Below, piece after piece: positions 31,094-39,469 of a stretch of 53,341 nt of DNA (position 1 is its first letter; each line of letters starts with the position of its first letter). A program made the position numbers and the translations under genes. The notes below the pieces were generated by a model that saw only the letters and a list, made by a program, of their open reading frames with translations, was not told where the DNA came from and did no database searches. This DNA comes from an uncultured Chromatiaceae bacterium (GTDB taxonomy: Bacteria > Pseudomonadota > Gammaproteobacteria > DRLM01), in assembly GCA_945787555.1 (NCBI GenBank), contig CALZJG010000073.1:1-53341 (forward strand). The letters are read 5' to 3'.

Positions 31094-31155
31094 AGGCTCG
31101 GTGTCGGGCCAGCATACCTCCGGCCCGAACGAGGAGTCGGGTCATCGCCGAGCCT
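31094..31155 (+). other. Structured 5' leader of the gpx transcript
   Basis: The 220-nt stretch between the putative promoter and the gpx start can fold strongly. An outer 8-bp stem pairs AGGCTCGG (31094-31101) with CCGAGCCT (31148-31155). Inside it, TCGGGCC (31104-31110) pairs with GGCCCGA (31122-31128). No known riboswitch consensus was recognised, and the B12-box pattern was not found. Confidence 0.45.
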
Positions 31156-31271
31156 TGGGAGGCTCCCGCCCAGTGTGCCCTAGCGACCGTTGCAGGTGGA
31201 TACGGTTCAGCCCGTGCCGCGAACTCCTTGCCAGCGCGTGTCAGTGCTTATTACCTCATGAGGAGAGCGTC

Positions 31272-31817
31272 ATGAAACATATTGTTCTGAGCTTGGCCAT
31301 GCTGTTGGGTCTGGTTATGCAGCCTGTTTATGCAGAGGAGTGCGCCGAACTGTTGGACCACAGCTTTCGTCCGCTGGCCGGTGATGTTCCGGTGAAACTG
31401 TGCGAAGAGTTTCAGGGCAAGGTCGTATTAGTGGTTAATACGGCCAGCAAATGCGCCTTTACCGGGCAGTACGAGCAATTGGAAGCTTTGTTTGAGCGCT
31501 ATCGAGCTCAAGGTTTGGTGGTGGTCGGTTTTCCCTCCAATGATTTCGCCGGCCAAGAGCCAGGCAGCGAAGAGCAGATCAAGGACTTCTGTCGCACCAC
31601 CTATGGCGTGAAATTTCCGATGTTCGAAAAGACGCGGGTCACCAGGGATTCAGCCCATCCACTCTACCGGGAGTTGGCACGCGTATCCGGGGAGTATCCG
31701 CGCTGGAATTTTCATAAGTACCTCCTGGCGCGTGATGGTAGTTTAGTGGGAAGTTTTCCCAGCGCCTTGAACCCCGGCGATCTGCGGCTGATCAGTGCGA
31801 TCGAGCAGGAGTTATGA
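31272..31817 (+). CDS. Exported glutathione peroxidase-family protein
   Basis: 181 residues from the ATG at 31272, preceded by GAGGAGAG. The frame is open upstream to 31056, but that region is the transcript leader. A signal peptide (1-21, ending VYA) indicates periplasmic location. The peroxidatic Cys61 is in NTASKCAFTGQYEQLE; GFPSNDFAGQEPGS (87-99) carries the catalytic Gln, WNFHKYL the Trp/Asn, and Cys107 may be the resolving Cys of the thioredoxin-dependent type. It reduces peroxides. It leads a plus-strand unit with a glutaredoxin-like gene 6 bp on and faces a B12-type regulator, so light or oxidative control is likely. Confidence 0.9.
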   Translation: MKHIVLSLAMLLGLVMQPVYAEECAELLDHSFRPLAGDVPVKLCEEFQGKVVLVVNTASKCAFTGQYEQLEALFERYRAQGLVVVGFPSNDFAGQEPGSEEQIKDFCRTTYGVKFPMFEKTRVTRDSAHPLYRELARVSGEYPRWNFHKYLLARDGSLVGSFPSALNPGDLRLISAIEQEL

Positions 31818-31823
31818 GTCATC

Positions 31824-32153
31824 ATGAAATCGCTGCGGCATTTCAATTGGCCGTTGCTCGAATCGCTGGACGAGGAAGCGGCATGGCGGCTGGTCAGCGA
31901 AGTGGCCAGTTCACGGGTGGTGATATTCACCTCGCCGTTGACTGATGTGCGCGGCATGACCGAGCGTCTCGCGACACTCGGCATCCCCCATCAAGTCATT
32001 TGTATGAGCATGGGCGATCGATCTGCGCGCAGTCGCTTCAAAGTCTTGCAACGTTACACTGACTGGCCATACTTGCCGCAAGTATTCATAGACGGGCGCT
32101 TTGTGGGCGGCTACGATGAATTTTACGCCCATCCGCTGATCGTGATTCGCTAA
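31824..32153 (+). CDS. Glutaredoxin-like protein lacking the active-site cysteine
   Basis: 109 residues. The C-terminal two thirds have a glutaredoxin fold pattern: a VVIF strand (32-35), the cis-Pro loop in YLPQVFIDG (83-91) and the FVGGYDE glutathione-site motif (93-99). Where Grx has CPYC or CGFS, this protein has PLTDV (38-42); the only Cys is Cys60, outside the active site. It cannot work as a normal redox Grx and may be a glutathione-binding or scaffold protein. The N-terminus (1-30) is an added helical segment. It directly follows gpx. Confidence 0.72.
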   Translation: MKSLRHFNWPLLESLDEEAAWRLVSEVASSRVVIFTSPLTDVRGMTERLATLGIPHQVICMSMGDRSARSRFKVLQRYTDWPYLPQVFIDGRFVGGYDEFYAHPLIVIR

Positions 32154-32198
32154 GCGATGGGCGCGACTGATTGTTTGTGATCTTCAGCCCAGGCGTGC

Positions 32199-33461
32199 AT
32201 GGCTATCAATTTCGATAAACGCAAACTTCCTAGAAAAATTCTGTTGCCCATCGTGCTGCTCGCCTTGGGAGTGGGTGGGGTGGTGCTGTTGGTCGCTTCC
32301 AAATCCAAGCCGGCGCCGGTGCAAGCACAGGAACAGAGCTGGGTAGTGGCGGTTCAATCGGCCCTGCCGCAAGCCGTGGCGCCGACCCTGGCGCTGTTTG
32401 GTCGCGTCGAATCGCCGCGTGCCGCCAAGCTCACCGCCGCCTTGTCGGCTGACGTGCGTGCGGTGCCGGTGCGCGAAGGCTTGACCGTGCAGTCCGGCCA
32501 ACTGTTGGTGCAATTGGATGATCGCGAGGCGCGTTTGGCGGTGGCGCGGCGTCGCGCCGAGCTGGCGCAGATCGAGGCGTTGGTGGACAGCGAGATTCAA
32601 CGCCATGAGAGCGATCTCGCTGCCCTGGCACATGAGCGCACCTTACTCGATTTGAACGAAAAGGCGCTGCTGCGTGCGCGTGACTTGCGGACCAAGAATC
32701 TCGCCTCGCAAGCCGCCGTGGAGGAGGCCCAGCAAGCCGTGGAGCGTCAATTCTTGGCGCTGCAGACGCGTTCCTTAGCGGTGAATGATCATCCCGCGCG
32801 GCAGGCCGAGTTACAGGCGCGGCGCGCGCGCGCGCAGGCGGAGTTGGAGTTGGCGCGACTCGATCTATCTCGCACTCGCGTCAGTGCCCCCTACGCGGGC
32901 CGGGTGGCGCGCGTCGCGGTGGCACCCGGGGACCGGGTGACGGTCGGTGCGGTGTTGGTGGAGATGTATGACACGCAGGCCTTGGAAGTGCGCGCGCAAA
33001 TCCCCGCCGCGCACGTGGCGACGCTGCAGCGGACTTTAGATGAGCAGGTCCTCGTCTCCGGCAGCGGGCGTGTAGAAGGCGCCACGATTGCGCTCACGCT
33101 CGATCGCTTGGGCGGGCAAGTCGGCATAGGAAGTGGTGGCATGGACGGGTTGTTTGGCGTCGTTGAGGGCGCAGCCGGACTGGCACTGGGGGCCTTCGTC
33201 GATCTCGTTATCCAATTACCGCCCGTGGCCGATGTCGTGGCGCTGCCTTACGCCGCGCTTTACGGCGTGGATCGTATTTATGTCATGCGCGAAGGTCGCA
33301 TGCGCGGCGTGCAGGTGACCGTGATGGGCGAGCAGCGCTCCGCCGACGGTAGCGCGCGGGCCTTGGTGCAGGGCGCCGAACTTCAGGCCGGTGATGCCGT
33401 TATCATCACGCAGTTGCCTAATGCCGTCGACGGTTTGAAAGTCACCACGCCGGAATCATGA
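32199..33461 (+). CDS. RND efflux periplasmic adaptor (membrane fusion protein)
   Basis: 420 residues. An N-terminal membrane segment (about 13-31) is followed by an AAKLTAALSADV barrel-sandwich half, a long helical hairpin (about 120-215, heptad-rich and Ala/Arg/Glu/Gln dominated), and the second lipoyl half with SAPYAGRVARVAVAPGDRV. The C-terminal beta-barrel and membrane-proximal domains follow. It joins the inner-membrane pump to an outer-membrane channel, which is not encoded here. It starts 45 bp after the glutaredoxin-like gene and ends 4 bp before the permease, so they are co-transcribed. Confidence 0.9.
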   Translation: MAINFDKRKLPRKILLPIVLLALGVGGVVLLVASKSKPAPVQAQEQSWVVAVQSALPQAVAPTLALFGRVESPRAAKLTAALSADVRAVPVREGLTVQSGQLLVQLDDREARLAVARRRAELAQIEALVDSEIQRHESDLAALAHERTLLDLNEKALLRARDLRTKNLASQAAVEEAQQAVERQFLALQTRSLAVNDHPARQAELQARRARAQAELELARLDLSRTRVSAPYAGRVARVAVAPGDRVTVGAVLVEMYDTQALEVRAQIPAAHVATLQRTLDEQVLVSGSGRVEGATIALTLDRLGGQVGIGSGGMDGLFGVVEGAAGLALGAFVDLVIQLPPVADVVALPYAALYGVDRIYVMREGRMRGVQVTVMGEQRSADGSARALVQGAELQAGDAVIITQLPNAVDGLKVTTPES

Positions 33462-33465
33462 GCCT

Positions 33466-36400
33466 GTGAGCAGCGTGCATAAGCAAGACCTGTTGGGGCT
33501 GTTTGCCCATCACAAGGTGGCGGCCAATCTCACCATGATCCTGATGATCCTGGCCGGCATCTGGGCGCTCACCAAGCTCAACACCCAATTCTTTCCCACC
33601 TTTGCCTTGGACATCGTCAGCGTGCGCGTGGTGTGGAGCGGCGCCTCGGCCGAGGATGTGGAAACCGCCGTCGTCGTCCCTATGGAGCAAGAGCTGCGCA
33701 CCGCCGACGATTTGCACAAACTCACGTCCACTTCGGCGGACGGCATCGCCTCGTTGAGTTTGGAGTACGAGGAAGGCGCGGACATGGATCGCGCGTTGGA
33801 GCAGGTCAAGGAGCGGGTGGCCTTGCTGCGCAATCTGCCCGCGGACGCGGAGGAGCCGGAGATCAAACGCGTGGTGCGTTACGAGCCGGTGGGCAAGCTA
33901 CTGGTGACCGGCCCCGCCGATCCGGGCGAGCTGCGTCATCTGGTGCGGCGCATGGAGCGCGAACTGCTGGGGCGCGGCATCGCCAAGATAACCATCACCG
34001 GTTTGCCCGAGGAGGAAATCGCCATCCTCGTGCCCAGCGCCCGGCTGCAGGAATTGGGGCTGACCTTGGATGAAATTGCCGAGCGGGTAGCGGAACTGAG
34101 CCGCGATTTTCCCGCCGGCATCGTCGGGCGTGACGAGTCCGGGCGGCAATTGCGCAGCTTGGATCAACGCCGCAGTGAGCCGGGCTACGCGCGCTTGCCG
34201 TTGGTGGCGGATGATGCGGGCCGCTTGGTGACCTTGGGTGATGTGGCCGGCATCGAGCGGCGGCCACAGGATCGCGAAGTGGAAGTGAGTTATCTACAGC
34301 GTGCGGCGGTGGAGCTGCAACTCTACCGCGCCGAAAGCGGAGACTCCCTGGACTCGGCGCGGGTGCTCGATGCCTGGCTGCAAGAGGCGCGAGCGCGCTT
34401 GCCGCCCGGCGTGGAAGTCCATGTCTTTGACGAGTCGTGGCAGTTGATCAAGGAGCGGATCAGCTTGTTGGTGAAGAACGGTCTCGGTGGTTTGCTGTTG
34501 GTGATGGCCATCTTGTTCTTGTTTCTCAACGGCCGCGTTGCGTGGTGGGTGACGGTGGGTATCCCGGTGTCCTTCATGGCCACGCTGGCGATTCTCTACC
34601 TCAGCGGCGGCAGTATCAATATGATCAGCCTATTCGCGCTCATCATGGCGCTGGGTATTATCGTCGACGATGCCATTGTGGTGGGCGAGGACGCGCTGAC
34701 GCATTATCAGCGCGGCGAACCTGCGCTCACCGCCGCCGAGGGCGGCGCGCGGCGCATGCTGGCGCCGGTGATGGCCTCGTCGCTGACCACCGTGGCGGCT
34801 TTTCTGCCCTTGATGTTGGTGGGCGGCGTGATCGGCAACATCATGTTCGCCATCCCGCTGGTGATCGTGTGCGTGATCGTCGCCTCGCTGATCGAAAGTT
34901 TTTTCGTGCTGCCCGGCCACTTGCGCCATGCTTTCCATGGCCTGCATCATCGCCTGCCCTCGCCATTTCGGCAGCGTTGGGACGCCGGCTTCGAGCGCTT
35001 TCGAGACGGCAAATTCCGTCGTCTCGCCACCCTCGCGGTCGAGTATCGGGCGACGACACTGGCCGCTGCGGTGGCTTTGTTGTTGTTGGTGGTCGGGCTG
35101 GTCGCCGGCGGACGGGTCGGCTTTCACTTTTTCCCCTCCCCGGAAGGCACGGTGGTCTATGCCAATGTAGCTTTCGCCGCCGGTACGCCGCAGCAACAGG
35201 TCGAAGAATTTCTTGCCCATGTGGAGGAAACGCTCAATGACACCGACGCGTCTTTCGGCGGTGAGTTGGTGCGTACTTACGTGGTGTATCGCGGCCAAGG
35301 TACGGCCACCGGCGGCGGCTTTGCGCGCGGCGGCGATCGACTGGGATCGGTGTTGGTGGAACTGACCTCGCCCGACAGTCGCGCGGTCACCAATCAGGCC
35401 TTCGTCTCCGCTTGGCGCGAGCGTGTTCGGCATCCCGCCGGGCTGGAAAATTTCACCATTTCCGCGCGCCAGGCCGGGCCGCCGGGGCAAGATGTCGATG
35501 TGCGCATCACCGGTGACCGTCCCCAGCGCGTCAAGGCGGCCGCGGTGGAGTTGGCCGAAGCGCTAAAGGGCGTGTCGGGCATCTCCGCCGTCGAGGACGA
35601 TATGGCCTATGGGCAGACGCAATTGGTGTATCGCCTCACCCCCACCGGACTGGCTCTGGGCTTGACCACCGCCGCCGTGGGCCGTCAGTTGCAGGCGGCC
35701 TTCGATGGCCGTATCGCGCAAATTTTCCATGACGGCGTGGAAGAAGTCGAAGTGCGGGTGATCTTGCCCGACGCCGAGCGCAACAGCTTGGCGGCCCTGC
35801 AGCGCTTGTACATCGCCGTACCTGGCGGTGAGCAGGTGCCGCTGTTGAGCGTGGTTGCCTTGCAGCCGCGGCAGGGTTTCGAGGTGTTGCGCCACGATCA
35901 AGGCAAATTGTCGGTGCATGTGACCGGCGATTTGGACACGCAACGGAACAGCACCGTCGCCGTGCTCGCTGGCTTGGAAGAGAGCGTGTTACCCGATTTG
36001 CGCGCCCGCTATGGCGTGGAAACTTCCTTTGGCGGCCGCGCCGAGGAGCAGGCCGAAACGCTGGGCGACATGCGGCGCGGTTTGATCTTCGGCTTGGCCT
36101 TGATATACGTGATCCTGACCTGGGTGTTCGCCTCCTACGGTTGGCCGTTGGTGGTGATGGCCGCCATCCCGTTCGGCTTGGTGGGCGCGGTGGTCGGACA
36201 CTGGTTGCTGGGGATAGACTTAACGGTGTTGTCGCTGTTCGGCCTATTCGGTCTGTCGGGCATCGCGATCAACGACTCGATTATCTTGGTGACGTTCTAC
36301 AAGCATTTACGTGAACAAGGCTTGGCAGTGCAGGAGGCGATCATCGAAGCCTCTTGTCAGCGCCTGCGTGCGGTGTTGCTTACCTCACTCACCACCATCG

Positions 36401-36612
36401 GTGGCCTCACGCCGTTGCTGTTCGAGACCTCAATGCAAGCGCAGTTCCTGATCCCCATGGCGGTGACCATCTCCTTCGGGCTGGCGTTCTCCACGCTGTT
36501 GGTGTTACTGGTGATCCCCTCGTTATTGTCTTATCACGAGAGTCTCGCTCAGCGTTGGGGGTGGCGGATGACGCCGCACACAGCGGCACCTGAAGCAGAG
36601 CAGGCCGCGTAG
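33466..36612 (+). CDS. RND efflux transporter permease
   Basis: 1048 residues, the usual size, with about 12 membrane segments and two large periplasmic loops. TM4 carries the proton-relay pair Asp401-Asp402 in GIIVDDAIVVGED. In TM10 the equivalent of AcrB's Lys940 region reads GLSGIAINDSIILV, with no Lys, as in a divergent RND subgroup rather than AcrB-type drug pumps. The substrate is unknown. The start is a GTG four bases after the adaptor's stop. Its place behind gpx and the glutaredoxin-like gene might link it to oxidative stress. Confidence 0.92.
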   Translation: MSSVHKQDLLGLFAHHKVAANLTMILMILAGIWALTKLNTQFFPTFALDIVSVRVVWSGASAEDVETAVVVPMEQELRTADDLHKLTSTSADGIASLSLEYEEGADMDRALEQVKERVALLRNLPADAEEPEIKRVVRYEPVGKLLVTGPADPGELRHLVRRMERELLGRGIAKITITGLPEEEIAILVPSARLQELGLTLDEIAERVAELSRDFPAGIVGRDESGRQLRSLDQRRSEPGYARLPLVADDAGRLVTLGDVAGIERRPQDREVEVSYLQRAAVELQLYRAESGDSLDSARVLDAWLQEARARLPPGVEVHVFDESWQLIKERISLLVKNGLGGLLLVMAILFLFLNGRVAWWVTVGIPVSFMATLAILYLSGGSINMISLFALIMALGIIVDDAIVVGEDALTHYQRGEPALTAAEGGARRMLAPVMASSLTTVAAFLPLMLVGGVIGNIMFAIPLVIVCVIVASLIESFFVLPGHLRHAFHGLHHRLPSPFRQRWDAGFERFRDGKFRRLATLAVEYRATTLAAAVALLLLVVGLVAGGRVGFHFFPSPEGTVVYANVAFAAGTPQQQVEEFLAHVEETLNDTDASFGGELVRTYVVYRGQGTATGGGFARGGDRLGSVLVELTSPDSRAVTNQAFVSAWRERVRHPAGLENFTISARQAGPPGQDVDVRITGDRPQRVKAAAVELAEALKGVSGISAVEDDMAYGQTQLVYRLTPTGLALGLTTAAVGRQLQAAFDGRIAQIFHDGVEEVEVRVILPDAERNSLAALQRLYIAVPGGEQVPLLSVVALQPRQGFEVLRHDQGKLSVHVTGDLDTQRNSTVAVLAGLEESVLPDLRARYGVETSFGGRAEEQAETLGDMRRGLIFGLALIYVILTWVFASYGWPLVVMAAIPFGLVGAVVGHWLLGIDLTVLSLFGLFGLSGIAINDSIILVTFYKHLREQGLAVQEAIIEASCQRLRAVLLTSLTTIGGLTPLLFETSMQAQFLIPMAVTISFGLAFSTLLVLLVIPSLLSYHESLAQRWGWRMTPHTAAPEAEQAA

Positions 36613-36663
36613 GAACGTGTCTAGGGGCATATTGAATTAGTGCGCAACGCTTGAGTCTTGGTC

Positions 36664-36695
36664 TTCTCCCCCCCCTCCAAGGGGGGAGGGGAGAA
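36664..36695. repeat. Palindrome downstream of the RND operon
   Basis: TTCTCCCCCCCCTCC faces GGGGGGAGGGGAGAA with a loop of 2-3 bases. It belongs to the CCTC/GAGG palindrome group in this window and lies in the convergent gap between the RND permease and plsY, where it could stop transcripts from both sides. No T-run follows. Confidence 0.55.
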
Positions 36696-36847
36696 ATGGG
36701 CGTAAGCGCATGAGTATACGCCGTATCCCCCTGCCTGAGTCCTCACCCTGACAGGGAGGGATGGAATGTGAGGGCGGCCGGGTGCTCAGTCAGCGTTGTC
36801 CCAGCGTACCCGCCCATGCCTGAAGTGTTGGTTGCTCAGCGGTCTAT

Positions 36848-37435
36848 TTAGTCATCGATCTTATCTTCCGCGCCCATGATAAGGCGTTGCACATTGCTGC
36901 GATGGCGCCACAGCAGCAGCAAGCTCATGGCGCCGATCATCACGACATGACTGGGTATGGGCACCAGCCACCACATGTACACCGGCGCCAGCAGCGCGGC
37001 GATAAGCGCGGCCAGCGAGGAAAACTTGAACACTTTGGCGACCAGCAACCAAGTGAGCACGGCCGCGAGTGCCACCGGCCAGGCCAAACCCCACAACACA
37101 CCGAAGGCGGTGGCTACGCCTTTGCCGCCTTTGAAAGCGAAGAAGATCGGGTACAAATGACCGAGAAATGCCGCCAAACCGACCGCCGCCACGACGTGAT
37201 CCTCGGCGCCCAGCAGGCGCGCGATGAGCACCGGGAGTAGGCCCTTGAGCGCATCGCCGGCCAGTACCACGGCGGCGGCCTGCTTGCCGGCGTAGCGCAA
37301 TACATTGGTGGCGCCGGGATTGCCTGAACCTTGGGTGCGCGGATCGGGTAGGCCCAGGATGCGGCAGACGATGATGGCCGCCGACAGTGAGCCGAGCAGG
37401 TAGGCGGTGATGGTGAGCAATAAGTCGAGTGTCAT
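36848..37435 (-). CDS. plsY: Glycerol-3-phosphate acyltransferase PlsY
   Basis: 195 residues from the ATG at 37435 (a TTG two codons upstream is the alternative). Integral membrane enzyme transferring acyl groups from acyl-phosphate to glycerol 3-phosphate, the first step of phospholipid synthesis. Signatures: GSGNPGATNVLR (36-47), GHLYPIFFAFKGGKGVAT, and five or so membrane segments. It is divergent from folB, 89 bp away, an arrangement frequently seen in gammaproteobacteria. Confidence 0.95.
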   Translation of the reverse strand: MTLDLLLTITAYLLGSLSAAIIVCRILGLPDPRTQGSGNPGATNVLRYAGKQAAAVVLAGDALKGLLPVLIARLLGAEDHVVAAVGLAAFLGHLYPIFFAFKGGKGVATAFGVLWGLAWPVALAAVLTWLLVAKVFKFSSLAALIAALLAPVYMWWLVPIPSHVVMIGAMSLLLLWRHRSNVQRLIMGAEDKIDD

Positions 37436-37524
37436 GGGCAAATCAACCGATGGCGTGGGCGGTGGCGTGGGTTTCGGACCACGGTGGTTGTCGTTATAGT
37501 GTGGCGACTCATTAGGGAGACTAC

Positions 37525-37890
37525 GTGACGACGATGGATATTATATATCTCCACGACCTGCGGATCGACACCGTCATTGGTGTGTTCGATTGGGAGCGTC
37601 GCATCAAGCAGACCATCATCCTTGATTTGGAAATGGCCGCGGACATCCGCCAGGCGGCGGCGACCGACAGCCTCGAGGACACTCTCAACTACAAGGCCGT
37701 GGCCAAGCGGCTGCTGGACTTCGTCGGTAACAGTGACTACCAGTTGGTCGAAACGCTGGCCGAAAAAGTCGCCGCACTCGTGCGCGAAGAATTCGGCGTG
37801 CCGTGGCTGCGTTTACGCGTCAATAAGAAAGGCGCGGTGCGCGGCGCGCGCGAGGTCGGTGTGATCATAGAACGCGGCACCCGGAGTTGA
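37525..37890 (+). CDS. folB: Dihydroneopterin aldolase
   Basis: 121 residues. Folate pathway: splits 7,8-dihydroneopterin to 6-hydroxymethyl-dihydropterin and glycolaldehyde. It has IYLHDLRIDTVIGVFDWERR with the conserved Glu24, and RLRVNKKGAVRGAREVGVIIER with the catalytic Lys. The GTG at 37525 has AGGGAG six bases upstream; the ATG at 37534 would be too far from it. folK begins 2 bp after the stop. Confidence 0.93.
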   Translation: MTTMDIIYLHDLRIDTVIGVFDWERRIKQTIILDLEMAADIRQAAATDSLEDTLNYKAVAKRLLDFVGNSDYQLVETLAEKVAALVREEFGVPWLRLRVNKKGAVRGAREVGVIIERGTRS

Positions 37891-37892
37891 GC

Positions 37893-38390
37893 ATGGCGCG
37901 GGTGTACGTGAGTCTAGGCAGCAATATCGAGCGCGAACGCCATGTGCGCGGCGCCATCACCGCGCTCGCCGGATGTTATGGCCCGCTCACCTTGTCTTCG
38001 GTGTACGAAAGCGAGGCGGTGGGTTTCGAGGGTGACCCGTTCTTCAATTTGGTGGTGGGTTTCGATACTGGGGACGACGTGTGGAGCGTGGCGCAGCGCC
38101 TGCACGCGATCGAGCAAGCGCATGGCCGCAATCGGCGCGAACCGCGCTTCAGCGCCCGCACCTTGGACCTCGACTTATTGTTGTATGACGATGCCGTCGT
38201 GGATGCCGACGGACTGCAACTGCCGCGCGCCGAAATTACCCGCTATGCCTTCGTGTTGGGGCCGCTGGCCGAAATCGCCGCTGACGCGCGTCATCCGCTC
38301 AATGGTCGTAGTTACGCCGAATTGTGGAGTGAATTCGATCAAGACTCACAACCGATGTGGTCGGTGATATTTGAGTTCGAGACGCCTTAA
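37893..38390 (+). CDS. folK: HPPK: 6-hydroxymethyl-7,8-dihydropterin pyrophosphokinase
   Basis: 165 residues from the ATG at 37893, with CGGAG seven bases upstream inside the end of folB; a TTG at 37887 is less likely. It transfers pyrophosphate from ATP to the pterin made by FolB. The N-terminal VYVSLGSNIERERHV and the signature RREPRFSARTLDLDLLLYDD (81-100) are clear. The length fits the short second-type FolK. It is next to folB and the pteridine reductase, forming a folate cluster. Confidence 0.94.
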   Translation: MARVYVSLGSNIERERHVRGAITALAGCYGPLTLSSVYESEAVGFEGDPFFNLVVGFDTGDDVWSVAQRLHAIEQAHGRNRREPRFSARTLDLDLLLYDDAVVDADGLQLPRAEITRYAFVLGPLAEIAADARHPLNGRSYAELWSEFDQDSQPMWSVIFEFETP

Positions 38391-38479
38391 GCCGCAATGT
38401 GGTGCCGAATGTTCTGTGGGCGTCCTCTCTCGCGGGTGGGTGAGAGGCGAGTGTCCAAGAGTTGCTGGAACATCCTTGC

Positions 38480-39247
38480 TCAATGACTCAGCGACCGTCC
38501 GCCATCCACGGTCAATACTTGCCCGGTCATGTATTCTGCTTCACGGATCAGGAACAATACCGCGCGCGCCACGTCGTGCGGATCGCCCTGCCGTTTGAGC
38601 GCCGTGCGCGCTACGATGTGGCGGCGCGTTTCTTCGCTGGCACCTAATTCCGGCCACAGGATCGCACCCGGTGCCACGGCGTTGACGCGCACTTCGGGGC
38701 CCAGTTCGCGGGCCAGAGTTTTGGTGAGCATGACGAGTCCCGCCTTGGCGATGCTGTAGATCGGATAACCCTTGAGCGGGCGCTCGGCGTGGATGTCCAC
38801 GATGTTGACGATGCAGCCGCTACGCGCGCGCAATTCGCTTGCCGCCGCCTGGGCGAGAAAGAACGGCGCCTGTAAATTGCTGCCCAGTAAATCGTCCCAG
38901 TGTTGGGCCGTGGCCTCGTGCACCGGTGTGGGATAAAAACTCGAGGCATTGTTGACCAAGGTATCCAGTCGACCCCAGACGGCGATCGTGTCATAGATGA
39001 GTTCCGGCGTCACCGCAGCGTGGAGAAAGTCCGCCTGCAATAGCGCCACCGAGCCGGGGCGTTGCGCCAGCAATTCATCGCGCAGCGATTCAGCCGCTTG
39101 GGTAGAGCGGCGATAATGTATGAGCACATTCATGCCCGCACCGTGCAGCGTGCGGACGATTTCGGCGCCGACGCGATGCGCGGCGCCGGTGACCAAGGCG
39201 ACTTTCCCGGCGAGGGAGGGCGGCGTTTTCACGGTATACTCCGGCAT
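38480..39247 (-). CDS. Pteridine reductase, short-chain dehydrogenase family
   Basis: 255 residues from the ATG at 39247. The cofactor motif TGAAHRVG (20-27) is the TGxxxRxG form that marks pteridine reductases within the SDR family. NNAS (99-102), Asp151 in the position often held by Ser, and Tyr164/Lys168 in YPIYSIAKAG make the active site. It should reduce dihydrobiopterin or dihydrofolate with NADPH, as FolM does. Convergent with folK (90 bp), so the folate genes cluster on both strands. Confidence 0.9.
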   Translation of the reverse strand: MPEYTVKTPPSLAGKVALVTGAAHRVGAEIVRTLHGAGMNVLIHYRRSTQAAESLRDELLAQRPGSVALLQADFLHAAVTPELIYDTIAVWGRLDTLVNNASSFYPTPVHEATAQHWDDLLGSNLQAPFFLAQAAASELRARSGCIVNIVDIHAERPLKGYPIYSIAKAGLVMLTKTLARELGPEVRVNAVAPGAILWPELGASEETRRHIVARTALKRQGDPHDVARAVLFLIREAEYMTGQVLTVDGGRSLSH

Positions 39248-39469
39248 TGATCCGGCGCCCAATGTAGCGCATTGGGCGCCGAAACCCAATGCGGGCATGA
39301 TGATTCAATGTGGTACAGGTGATCGTGCCACGGTGTTGCGCGGAGCTCGCGCCTGTCTATCCTTTCCCCTTTTTGGGTGGCGACTGCGCCTCGGAAGGAG
39401 GGGGGTCAGAGTGGGTGGAGCGCGCTGCGCCAGATGTATCGTTTATCAAGTATAGACAGGCCAAGATTG

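Noticed and set aside
31050-31271. Cobalamin riboswitch in the gpx leader
   Set aside because: The leader is structured, but I could not find the B12-box or the conserved GCCACTG and GGAAG elements, so no riboswitch is claimed.
34630-35490. 286-residue antisense ORF in the RND permease
   Set aside because: Shadow of the permease reading frame, with no domain.
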